Assembly (NCBI GenBank): GCA_017305455.1
Contig: JAFKKO010000114.1
Span: forward strand, 1-64,000
Length of the DNA: 64,000 nucleotides
Reading direction: 5' to 3'
Source: Hyphomicrobiales bacterium
GTDB lineage: Bacteria > Pseudomonadota > Alphaproteobacteria > Rhizobiales > Xanthobacteraceae
Shown here: positions 52,318 to 59,983 of the stretch, one piece after another
Position numbering within the stretch: position 1 is the stretch's first letter
How the letters are laid out: the number at the start of each line of letters is the position of its first letter
Program-made: the position numbers and the translations under genes
The notes under the pieces: generated by a model
The model's database searches: none
Told to the model about the DNA's origin: nothing
What the model saw: the letters and a program-made list of their open reading frames with translations, nothing else

Positions 52318-53029
52318 GTTTATCGGTCTTTCGCTGGTCGCCGCCGCGGCGCTGTTCGTTTTTGCTCCGGCATCCGCGCCCGCCAAGCAGAAAGTCGCCG
52401 CGCATCACGACGCCGACAAATCGGCGGCCAAGCCCGCCGCCAAGCTTGGCGTCGGCCGTGTCGCGCTGCCCGAAGAAGTTGCGGCGTGGGACACCGATGT
52501 GCGCCCCGATGGCCAGGGTCTGCCGCCGGGCAAGGGGACCGCGAAGCAGGGCGACGAAATCTTCCAGGCGCAGTGCGCGTCCTGCCATGGCGAATTCGGC
52601 CAGGGTGTCGGCCGCTGGCCGGTGCTGGCCGGGGGCCTCGGCACGCTGAAGGCCGAACGACCTGACAAGACGGTGGGTTCGTACTGGCCGGATGTCTCGA
52701 CGGTGTACGACTACGTTCAGCGCGCCATGCCATTCGGCAATGCCCGCTCGCTGTCGCATGACGAGTTGTATTCGGTGGTGGCCTACATCCTGATGATGAA
52801 CGACGTCATCAAGGACGAGAACCTTGAGCTCAACGAGAAGAATCTCGCCACGATCAAGCTGCCTAACGCCGCCAACTTCTTCGACGATGATCGCGAGGTC
52901 TCGGAGAAGGCGTTCTGGAAGAAGGACCCCTGCATGAAGAACTGCAAGGCCGAGACCCCCAAGGTGCTCGGACGCGCGGCCAATGTCGACGTGACGCCGG
53001 ACGAGAAAAGCGGGCCGAAAGTGGATTGA
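52301..53029 (+). CDS. soxD: SoxD c-type cytochrome subunit
   Basis: 242 aa. Signal peptide about 1-29, an Ala/Lys-rich linker, one heme site CASCH (92-96) and the axial Met in RAMPFG. The C-terminal part has a lone CMKNC pair, without a His for a second heme. ATG 52301 is chosen by the GGAGAG ahead of it; it overlaps soxC by 17 bases. Electron acceptor for SoxC. Confidence 0.92.
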   Translation: MSRSAKFIGLSLVAAAALFVFAPASAPAKQKVAAHHDADKSAAKPAAKLGVGRVALPEEVAAWDTDVRPDGQGLPPGKGTAKQGDEIFQAQCASCHGEFGQGVGRWPVLAGGLGTLKAERPDKTVGSYWPDVSTVYDYVQRAMPFGNARSLSHDELYSVVAYILMMNDVIKDENLELNEKNLATIKLPNAANFFDDDREVSEKAFWKKDPCMKNCKAETPKVLGRAANVDVTPDEKSGPKVD

Positions 53030-53166
53030 TGATCTGACGGCTGACGTGTAGGGAACGTGCGGTTTACGAGCATGCCTGACGAAGCGCGCGCTGCCGGGGG
53101 TAGGCGCGGTTCGCTGGTATGATGTCGATGTGTTCAGTCTAAATCTTTCAACCGAGGTGGAAACCG

Positions 53167-53553
53167 ATGATGATTCGTACGTTGCTGGCTGGCTTGTCCC
53201 TTGTTGTGTTCACCGGCGCGGTTCACGCGCAGGATGTCGCAGCGGGTGAGAAATCGTTCAACAAATGCCGTTCCTGCCATCAGGTGGGCGAGACCGCGAA
53301 GAACAGCGTGGGTCCTGAGTTGAACGGTCTGTTCGGCCGCAAGTCCGGTTCGGTCGAGAGCTACAAATATTCCGATGCCAACAAGAATTCCGGCATCACC
53401 TGGGACGAGGCGGTGTTCGCCGAATACATCAAGGATCCGAAGGGCAAAATGCCCGGCACCAAGATGTCGTTCGCCGGCATCAAGAACGAGCAGGAGATCA
53501 AGGATCTCACGGCCTTCCTCAAGCAGTTCAAGGCTGACGGCAAGAAGGGTTAA
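53167..53553 (+). CDS. Class I cytochrome c (c2/c550-like)
   Basis: 128 aa, signal peptide about 1-21, heme site CRSCH at 34-38 and axial Met M100 in MPGTKMSFAG. Small soluble electron carrier. By position behind soxD it may take electrons from SoxAX/SoxCD to a terminal oxidase; it could equally serve the GMC dehydrogenase 1.5 kb downstream, as cytochrome IseK does in isethionate metabolism. A strong terminator follows directly. Confidence 0.9.
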   Translation: MMIRTLLAGLSLVVFTGAVHAQDVAAGEKSFNKCRSCHQVGETAKNSVGPELNGLFGRKSGSVESYKYSDANKNSGITWDEAVFAEYIKDPKGKMPGTKMSFAGIKNEQEIKDLTAFLKQFKADGKKG

Positions 53554-53572
53554 GTCTCCCAAGGCGACTTAT

Positions 53573-53601
53573 CGGGCGGCCAGGGGCCGCCCGTTTTTTT
53601 T
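53573..53601 (+). terminator. Rho-independent terminator at the end of the sox unit
   Basis: CGGGCGGCC and GGCCGCCCG form a perfect nine-base stem around AGG, followed by eight T. Marks the end of the soxY-to-cytochrome transcription unit. Confidence 0.85.
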
Positions 53602-53634
53602 GGCCGGGCGGTTTGCACCTCGCGGAGGGCGGAT

Positions 53635-54054
53635 GTGTCCTTGCCGGCCAGGACCGCGTCCGCAAACAACCTCGCCATTTGGCGGCAGACATCCGCCGGC
53701 AAGGCGTGCGTGCATTGCCAGGCTCCGCCGAACGACTGGTTCACGGCGGTGCATCACCGCGAGATGCCGGACCGCATCAAGGCGGGTGAATCCGATGCCG
53801 GCATCGTCTGGAAGACCGAGGGTCTCGAAGCGGTGCGCGCGGGTTCAAATATCGAGACCGCCGCGTTGCCGGATAAGGACAGCCTGCGCAAGGACGTGTC
53901 GTATGTGGTCGGCGTGCTGAAGGCCTCGTCGCACAAGCCGGCGGCGGAATCGTTCCTGGCCTATCTGCGTTCGTCCGACGGGCAGGAGGCCCATGCGCGC
54001 TTCGGCTTCGTCAGGGCCAGCGGCGGCGAATTGAAGATGCGGCCGATCGATTGA
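53635..54054 (+). pseudogene. Fragment of a periplasmic substrate-binding protein
   Basis: 139 codons from GTG 53635. The segment WFTAVHHREMPDRIKAGESD with AGIVWKTEGLEAV and the end AESFLAYLRSSDGQEAHARF resembles the C-terminal half of ModA-like/PBP-like substrate-binding proteins. The signal peptide and the first lobe are missing, and it begins right after the terminator, so it looks like a truncated remnant. It might be expressed from the GTG behind GGAGGG, but function is unlikely. Confidence 0.6.
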
Positions 54055-54141
54055 TCGGCACTTAAAAGACAGTCCTCCGCCGGCCGTTTTCCGAGGGGAG
54101 CGGCCGGCAGCGGCGGGGCGGCGTATCCGGCCTGAGCCGCC

Positions 54142-54966
54142 TCACGCTGTGCTTGCGGCGGCGGTTGGAACGGGCGCGGCTGCCTTGCGCGGCGCGGTCG
54201 CATTCGGCGGATAAAAAGTATTCTCCAGCGCGAGCGCCGCCTTCTTCAGCGCGGGCGCGAGTTCGATGGCGCGCGCCAGCGGCAGCCGCCCGGTCGGGCC
54301 ATGCACCGCGACCGTCGCGCAGATATTTCCCTTCGAATCCAGCACCGGCACCGCGCTCGCGCTCATGCCCTCGATGAATTCCTCGTTGTCGATACCGATC
54401 TGGGTCTTGCGGATTTTCTCAAGCTCGATGTTGAGTTGGTCGGGCGAAGTGATGGTGTGCGGCGTATGGCGCTCCAGCGGTCCGGCCTCGAACAGCGCCC
54501 GGCGCAGTGTGGCCGGCGCCAGCGCGAGAAACAGCTTGCCGCTCGCCGTGCAGTGCAGCGGCACATGCGATCCGATCTTGAGACGATATTGCAGTGGCCA
54601 GTCCGACTCGACGCGGTCGAGATAAACAAGCTGCGTGCCGTCGAGCATGGTGATGTTGCAGGTCTCGCCGACTTCGTTGACCAGCGCGGCGAGGATGGCG
54701 CGGCGCGGCGCCGATTGAAACGAATGGCGCATCGCGTCGGTGGCCAGCGCGGCGAGGCGCGGGCCGATTTCATAGCGCCGTCCGTCCGGCGTGCGCTGCG
54801 CGAAGCCGAGTTTTTCCAGGAGCGCGATGAAGCGATGTGTCGTCGCCTTCGGCAATTGCAGCAACGCCACAAGTTCGTTCAGCGTCGGCGGCTCGTCCGC
54901 CTTGGCGATGATTTCAAGCAGCAATAAAGCGCGTTCGGACACGGCCGAGGTGGTCTGGACCGACAT
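54142..54966 (-). CDS. IclR family transcriptional regulator
   Basis: 274 aa. N-terminal winged helix (EPPTLNELVALLQLPKATTH, residues about 28-50) and an IclR ligand domain (LHCTASGKLFLALAP, GIDNEEFIEGMSASAVPVLD). AGGAG before ATG 54966. Divergent from the GMC dehydrogenase gene, with two CTCA...TGAG palindromes in the gap. Probably controls that dehydrogenase and the following transporter; by analogy with IseR, the effector may be isethionate or a derived metabolite. Confidence 0.88.
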   Translation of the reverse strand: MSVQTTSAVSERALLLLEIIAKADEPPTLNELVALLQLPKATTHRFIALLEKLGFAQRTPDGRRYEIGPRLAALATDAMRHSFQSAPRRAILAALVNEVGETCNITMLDGTQLVYLDRVESDWPLQYRLKIGSHVPLHCTASGKLFLALAPATLRRALFEAGPLERHTPHTITSPDQLNIELEKIRKTQIGIDNEEFIEGMSASAVPVLDSKGNICATVAVHGPTGRLPLARAIELAPALKKAALALENTFYPPNATAPRKAAAPVPTAAASTA

Positions 54967-55014
54967 GGAAGCTCCTTCGGACTGTAGGAAACGCTCAGTT
55001 CCAAGTTGACAAAT

Positions 55015-55062
55015 CTCATAGTGAGGTTCAACCTTCAAGATAAATCATCTCATTAATTGAGA
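55015..55062. promoter_or_regulatory. Paired CTCA-TGAG palindromes, candidate IclR operators
   Basis: CTCA-TAG-TGAG at 55015-55025 and TCTCA-TTAAT-TGAGA at 55048-55062, about 35 bases apart, lie in the divergent promoter between the IclR and GMC genes. A TTGACA hexamer sits at 55005-55010 just beside the first site. Regulator assignment is inference. Confidence 0.5.
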
Positions 55063-55088
55063 CAAGAGCAAAATTAGGGAGGTTGGAC

Positions 55089-56702
55089 GTGTCGGAGTTC
55101 GATTACGTCGTTGTTGGAGCCGGCTCTGCCGGATGTGTGGTTGCCAATCGGCTGAGCGAAGACGGGCGCCACAAGGTGCTGCTGCTCGAAGCCGGCCCGC
55201 GGGACAATTACATCTGGATCCACATTCCCATCGGTTACGGGAAGACGATGTTTCACAAGTCCTACAACTGGGGCTTCTACACCGATCCCGAACCGAACAT
55301 GCATGGCCGCCAGATCTACTGGCCGCGCGGCCGCGGCCTCGGCGGTTCGAGTTCGATCAACGGCCTGATCTTCATTCGCGGCCAGAGCGACGACTACGAT
55401 CACTGGGCTCAGCTCGGCAATGCCGGCTGGGACTGGAAGAGCGTGCTGCCGTACTTTATGAAGTGCGAACACAACAGCCGCGGCGCCAGCGCCACGCATG
55501 GCGGCGACGGCCCGCTGTGGATGTCCGACATCCGCGAAAAGCACGAACTGATGGAAGCCATCATCCACGGCGCCGAAGAACTTGGCGTTCCGCGCACCGG
55601 CGATTTCAACAGCGGCAATCAGGAAGGCGTCGGCTATTTCCAGCTTTTCACGCGCAATGGCTGGCGCAACTCATCGGCCGTGGCCTATCTGAAGCCGGCG
55701 CGCGACCGTGCCAACCTCAAGGTCGAAACCGATGCGCACACCACCGGCCTCGTGCTTGAAGGCCGCAAGGTGGTCGGGGTGCGCTATCGGCAGGGCGGCG
55801 TCGAGCACGTGGTGCGCGCCGCGCGCGAAGTGATTCTGTCGGCCGGCGCGCTGCAATCGCCGCAACTATTGCAACTCTCCGGCATCGGGCCCGGCGCGAC
55901 GCTGCGCCGTCACGGCATCGACGTGGTCCACGATCTGCCCGGCGTCGGCCAGAACCTGCAGGACCATCTGCAGTTCCGCCTGATGTTCAAGGTGTCGAAG
56001 CCGGTCACGACCAACGACGATCTGCGCTCGCTGTTCGGTCAGGCGCGCATCGGCCTGAAATGGCTGCTCACCGGCAACGGTCCGCTCGGCATCGGCATCA
56101 ACCAGGGCGGCTTGTTCACCAAGATCCTGCCGGGCTCGAAAACACCGGACATCCAATTCCATTTTGGCACGCTGTCGGCCGATCAGGCGGGCGGCAAGCC
56201 GCATGGCTGGTCGGGCTGCACCTTCTCGGTCTGCCAGTTGCGGCCGGAGTCGCGCGGCGTCATCGAGATCAAGTCGACCGATCCGATGGAAGCGCCGTCG
56301 TTGCGGCCGAACTATCTCTCCGCCGAGACCGATCGCATCTGCGCGGTCGAGTCGATCAAATACGCACGCAGGCTCGCCGCAACCGATGCGCTGAAGGATT
56401 ACATCGCGAGCGAATACAAACCCGGCGCGGCGGTGCAGTCCGACGCCGAGATTCTCGAATATGCCCGCGAGAACGGCGCGACCATCTTCCATCCGGTCGG
56501 CACCTGCAAGATGGGAGCAGACGCGATGGCGGTGACCGACGCCAGCCTTCGCGTCCACGGCATCGAAAATCTGCGCGTGGTCGATTGCTCGATCATGCCG
56601 ACCATTACGTCCGGAAATACTCATGCGCCTGCGGTGATGATCGCCGAGAAAGCCTCGGACATGATCCTCGCCGCCGCGAAACAAGACGCTCTAGCTGCGT
56701 AA
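55089..56702 (+). CDS. GMC-family FAD-dependent dehydrogenase (isethionate dehydrogenase candidate)
   Basis: 537 aa glucose-methanol-choline oxidoreductase. FAD-binding FDYVVVGAGSAGCVVANRLS at the start, the signature GRGLGGSSSINGLIFIRG, and the active-site His/Asn region FHPVGTCKMG and TSGNTHAPAVMIAEKASDMI. The GTG at 55089 follows AGGGAGG. Annotated generically as choline dehydrogenase-like, but its place next to an IclR gene, an MHS transporter, pta and xsc points to oxidation of isethionate to sulfoacetaldehyde (IseJ-like). Not proven. Confidence 0.87.
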   Translation: MSEFDYVVVGAGSAGCVVANRLSEDGRHKVLLLEAGPRDNYIWIHIPIGYGKTMFHKSYNWGFYTDPEPNMHGRQIYWPRGRGLGGSSSINGLIFIRGQSDDYDHWAQLGNAGWDWKSVLPYFMKCEHNSRGASATHGGDGPLWMSDIREKHELMEAIIHGAEELGVPRTGDFNSGNQEGVGYFQLFTRNGWRNSSAVAYLKPARDRANLKVETDAHTTGLVLEGRKVVGVRYRQGGVEHVVRAAREVILSAGALQSPQLLQLSGIGPGATLRRHGIDVVHDLPGVGQNLQDHLQFRLMFKVSKPVTTNDDLRSLFGQARIGLKWLLTGNGPLGIGINQGGLFTKILPGSKTPDIQFHFGTLSADQAGGKPHGWSGCTFSVCQLRPESRGVIEIKSTDPMEAPSLRPNYLSAETDRICAVESIKYARRLAATDALKDYIASEYKPGAAVQSDAEILEYARENGATIFHPVGTCKMGADAMAVTDASLRVHGIENLRVVDCSIMPTITSGNTHAPAVMIAEKASDMILAAAKQDALAA

Positions 56703-56729
56703 ATAAGAACCTAAAACGGAGAGGGAACA

Positions 56730-58058
56730 ATGGCTCAACAACAGGATGCTTTGCTAAAACGGGTGGTGATGGCCTCGCTGATCGGGGCGACCGTCGAGTG
56801 GTACGACTTCTTTCTCTACGGTGTGGTCGCCGGCATCGTCTTCAACCAGCTTTACTTCCCCGCCGGCGATCCGGTGATCGCCACCATGCTGGCCTACACG
56901 ACCTTCGCGGTCGGTTTCGTCACGCGCCCGCTCGGCGGCGTGATCTTCGGTCACTTCGGCGATCGCATCGGCCGCAAGAGCATGCTCGTTCTCACGCTGA
57001 TGATCATGGGCGTCGCGACGTTCCTGATCGGCCTCGTGCCGACCTACGCCCAGATCGGCATCTGGGCGCCGATCCTGCTCTTGATCCTGCGGGTTCTGCA
57101 GGGCATCGGCCTCGGCGGCGAGTGGGGCGGCGCGGTGCTGATGACCTACGAATACGCTCCGCCGGAAAAGCGCGGTCTCTATGCGAGCTTCCCGCAGATC
57201 GGCCTGGCGATTGGCCTGTGTCTGGCCTCCGGCGTGGTCGCGCTGTTGTCCTACACGCTGACCAACGAGCAGTTCCTCGCCTGGGGCTGGCGCGTGGCGT
57301 TCATCCTCAGCTTCGTGCTGGTGATGGTGGGCCTCTACATCCGCCTCAACATCATGGAGACGCCGGAATTCGCCAAGCTGAAGGAGAGCCGCGCCGAGGT
57401 GAAGATTCCGTTCGCCGCGATGATCAAGGACTATCCGAAGGAGATCGTCGCCGGCATGGGCGCGCGTTACATCGACGGCGTGTTCTTCAACATCTTCGGC
57501 GTCTACTCGATCGCCTACCTGACCCAGCAGCTCAAGATTCCACGCACCGAAGCGCTGCTCGGCGTGTGCGCCGCTGCTCTGATCATGTGCGCGTTCATTC
57601 CGTATTTCGGCCGCGTGTCCGACCGGTTCGGCCGCACCCGCACCTACGCGCTGGGGTCGCTGATCACCGGTCTGTCGGCGCTGCCGGCGTTCTGGATCTG
57701 GATGCACTTCCCCGGCTCGCCGGTGATGGTGTGGTCCGCGCTGATTATTCCGTTCGGAATTCTCTACGCATCGATCTACGGTCCTGAGGCCGCGCTGTTC
57801 TGCGACCTGTTCGGGCCGCAGGTGCGCTACACCGGCATCTCGTTCGTCTACCAGTTCTCCGGCATCTTCGCGAGCGGCCTGACGCCGATCATCGCGACCG
57901 CGCTGGTGCAGATATACGGGCCGAACAGCGGCTGGGCGATCGCGCTGTACTGTGTATTCGCAGGCGCGGTCAGCGCGTTGTCGGCGATGTGGATCAACCG
58001 CCTGGCGCGCCAGCGTCTGGAGCGGGGCGAGACCGTGGCGGCTGCGATCACCGCGTAA
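56730..58058 (+). CDS. MHS-family MFS transporter
   Basis: 442 aa, twelve membrane segments. ATVEWYDFFLYGVVAGIVF at the N-terminus and GHFGDRIGRKSMLVLTLMIM mark the metabolite:H+ symporter family of organic-acid importers (shikimate, proline/betaine, alpha-ketoglutarate). GAGAGGGAA before ATG. Lies 27 bases after the GMC gene, so it is its likely substrate importer; isethionate or another sulfonate is a reasonable guess. Confidence 0.88.
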   Translation: MAQQQDALLKRVVMASLIGATVEWYDFFLYGVVAGIVFNQLYFPAGDPVIATMLAYTTFAVGFVTRPLGGVIFGHFGDRIGRKSMLVLTLMIMGVATFLIGLVPTYAQIGIWAPILLLILRVLQGIGLGGEWGGAVLMTYEYAPPEKRGLYASFPQIGLAIGLCLASGVVALLSYTLTNEQFLAWGWRVAFILSFVLVMVGLYIRLNIMETPEFAKLKESRAEVKIPFAAMIKDYPKEIVAGMGARYIDGVFFNIFGVYSIAYLTQQLKIPRTEALLGVCAAALIMCAFIPYFGRVSDRFGRTRTYALGSLITGLSALPAFWIWMHFPGSPVMVWSALIIPFGILYASIYGPEAALFCDLFGPQVRYTGISFVYQFSGIFASGLTPIIATALVQIYGPNSGWAIALYCVFAGAVSALSAMWINRLARQRLERGETVAAAITA

Positions 58059-58083
58059 GCTTCGGCACTCTCACACAAACGAG

Positions 58084-58116
58084 AACGGCCCGACGAAAGT
58101 CGGGCCGTTTCTTTTT
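58084..58116. terminator. Rho-independent terminator with GAAA loop
   Basis: AACGGCCCGAC-GAAA-GTCGGGCCGTT, a perfect 11-bp stem with tetraloop, followed by TTCTTTTTG. Between the convergent MHS transporter and pta genes; probably serves both strands. Confidence 0.85.
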
Positions 58117-58133
58117 GCGCGGATGGTTGTGGA

Positions 58134-59048
58134 TCAGGGCAGGCTGAGCTGGGCCAGCGCGCAGGAGGCGACGCGCGCGCGCCGCGAATCCGCGCGGCTG
58201 GTCAGGATCACCGGCACCTTCGCGCCGAGCACGACGCCGGCACATTCGCCGCGCCCCATATAGATGAACGATTTGTAGAGCACGTTGCCGACATCGAGGT
58301 TCGGCACCATCAGGATGTCGGGATCGCCCGCGACCGGGGAGGTGATGCCCTTGGTGGTCGCCGACGCCGACGAGATCGCGTTGTCGAAGGCGAGGGGGCC
58401 GTCGACGATCGCGCCCTTGATCTGGCCGCGGTCGGCCATCTTCGACAGCGCGGCGGCGTCCATGCTGGAGGCGAGGTCCGGATTGATGGTCTCGACCGCC
58501 GACAGGATCGCGATCTTCGGATTGGCGACCTTGATGGAATGGGCGAAATCGACGGCGTTGCTGAGGATGTCCACCTTGTCCTTCAGCGTCGGGAGGATGT
58601 TGACCACCGCGTCGGTCACCATCAGCGGCTTGTGATAGGCTGGCAGGTCGAACCAGAATACATGGCTCATGCGCCGGCCGGTGCGCAGGTTGGCGTCGCG
58701 CGACACCACGGCGCCGAGCAGTTCGTCGGTGTGCTGCGAGCCCTTCATCAGCGCGCCCGCCTCGCCGGCGCTGACCAGCGCCACCGCGGCGCGCGAGGAT
58801 AGCACCGGATCGTCCTGCGCTTCGACGCAGCGGATGCCTTCAAGCGACATCTTCAGCGTATCGGCGCAGGCCTGGATGCGCTGGCGCGGTCCGACCAGGA
58901 TCGGATCGATGATGCCGTCGTCGCGCGCGGCGAGCGCGGCGGCGAGAGAATCGTTGGAGCAGGGATAGGCGACCGCGACCGCGAGGCGGCCTTTGCCGCG
59001 CGCCGCCGCCTCGAGCGCGTCGAGTCTTGGGAATGTCTGGGCTGGCAT
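58134..59048 (-). CDS. pta: Phosphate acetyltransferase
   Basis: 304 aa, the catalytic phosphotransacetylase/phosphotransbutyrylase domain only. GEAGALMKGSQHTDELLGAV, SHVFWFDLP, and the C-terminal GDPDILMVPNLDVGNVLYKS are family signatures. Converts acetyl phosphate and CoA to acetyl-CoA. The start overlaps the stop of the IclR gene (TGATG), one operon divergent from xsc. This matches xsc-pta units in which Pta processes the acetyl phosphate released by Xsc. Confidence 0.88.
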   Translation of the reverse strand: MPAQTFPRLDALEAAARGKGRLAVAVAYPCSNDSLAAALAARDDGIIDPILVGPRQRIQACADTLKMSLEGIRCVEAQDDPVLSSRAAVALVSAGEAGALMKGSQHTDELLGAVVSRDANLRTGRRMSHVFWFDLPAYHKPLMVTDAVVNILPTLKDKVDILSNAVDFAHSIKVANPKIAILSAVETINPDLASSMDAAALSKMADRGQIKGAIVDGPLAFDNAISSASATTKGITSPVAGDPDILMVPNLDVGNVLYKSFIYMGRGECAGVVLGAKVPVILTSRADSRRARVASCALAQLSLP

Positions 59049-59821
59049 CAGGTGTTTTCCGGATGGGTAAGAGTGGCGGCGAGAGACTTGGCTGCGTTCT
59101 GCAACACTGGCAGTTTGGTCAGGATTTCGGCGTACGACATCCGCGTCACCGGCGCCTGGATCGCCAGCGCGGAGACGCAGACGCGCGAGCGGCCTTTCTG
59201 CTGGAAGATCGGCACCGCGAGACAGACGAGGCCGGGCAGATATTCCTCGCGATCGAGCGCATAGCCGTCGCGCCGCACTTCGGCGAGTTCGCGCAGCAGT
59301 GCGTTGCGGTCGGCCACGGTGTTGTCGGTATGCTTCTCGAACGACATCTCATTGAGGATGAGATCGCGCTTGGCCGGCTGCATCAGCGAGAGGAACAGCT
59401 TGCCGCTCGCCGAGCAATAGGCCGGGACTTTCGAGCCCTGCTGGAAGGTGATGCGCAGCGGCCATTTGGTTTCGACGCGGTCGAGATAGACCACCTGCGT
59501 GCCGTCGAGGATGGTGAGGTTACAGGCTTCGCCGACCTCCTGCACCACGCGGCGCAGGATGTCGTGACGCAGCGCGCCGCCCGGCTTGTTCGACAGAATC
59601 GCGAAGGCGAGCTGCGAGGCGCGCGCCGCAAGTTCGTAGCGGCGGCCGTCCGGCGTCCGCTGCAACAGGCCCGCGCTTTCCAGCGCGCCGAGCCAGCGAT
59701 GCATGGTGGGTTTGGGAACGCCGATGCTGGTGGCGAGTTCGGCGAGCGTCGCCGGATGCTGCAGTCCGGCGACAGCTTCCAGCAGGCCCAACGGTTTCAA
59801 GGCGCCAAAGAGTTCGTTCAT
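59048..59821 (-). CDS. IclR family transcriptional regulator (xsc-linked)
   Basis: 257 aa. N-terminal winged helix (PATLAELATSIGVPKPTMHR, about 24-45) and an IclR effector domain (YCSASGKLFLSLM, REEYLPGLVCLAVPIFQQKG). It is divergent from xsc over 162 bp, where GTTTATTCCGTTAAATGAAAC (59838-59858) is an imperfect palindrome. Likely local regulator of xsc and of its own operon with pta. Distinct in sequence from the IclR at 54142. Confidence 0.87.
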   Translation of the reverse strand: MNELFGALKPLGLLEAVAGLQHPATLAELATSIGVPKPTMHRWLGALESAGLLQRTPDGRRYELAARASQLAFAILSNKPGGALRHDILRRVVQEVGEACNLTILDGTQVVYLDRVETKWPLRITFQQGSKVPAYCSASGKLFLSLMQPAKRDLILNEMSFEKHTDNTVADRNALLRELAEVRRDGYALDREEYLPGLVCLAVPIFQQKGRSRVCVSALAIQAPVTRMSYAEILTKLPVLQNAAKSLAATLTHPENT

Positions 59822-59837
59822 GCTCCCCCTTTACACG

Positions 59838-59858
59838 TTTATTCCGTTAAATGAAACA
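59838..59858. promoter_or_regulatory. Imperfect palindrome in the IclR2/xsc divergent region
   Basis: GTTTATTCCGTTAAATGAAAC, in AT-rich DNA just upstream of the IclR start. Size and location fit an IclR-family operator, but symmetry is imperfect. Confidence 0.35.
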
Positions 59859-59983
59859 TAAAAACTAAAAAAATGAGATATGCGTTGCATTCGGGAAAGG
59901 GTCATGCCAGTTATCGTCCTCGAAATCAATGGATCAGTGGCCCTCACACCACCGCGGGGGCCTCCAGAGGAAAGGCACCCCCC

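Noticed and set aside
49270..52386. About 1040-codon open frame on the minus strand opposite soxB and soxC
   Set aside because: Same low-complexity antisense composition; the plus strand holds clear SoxB and SoxC.
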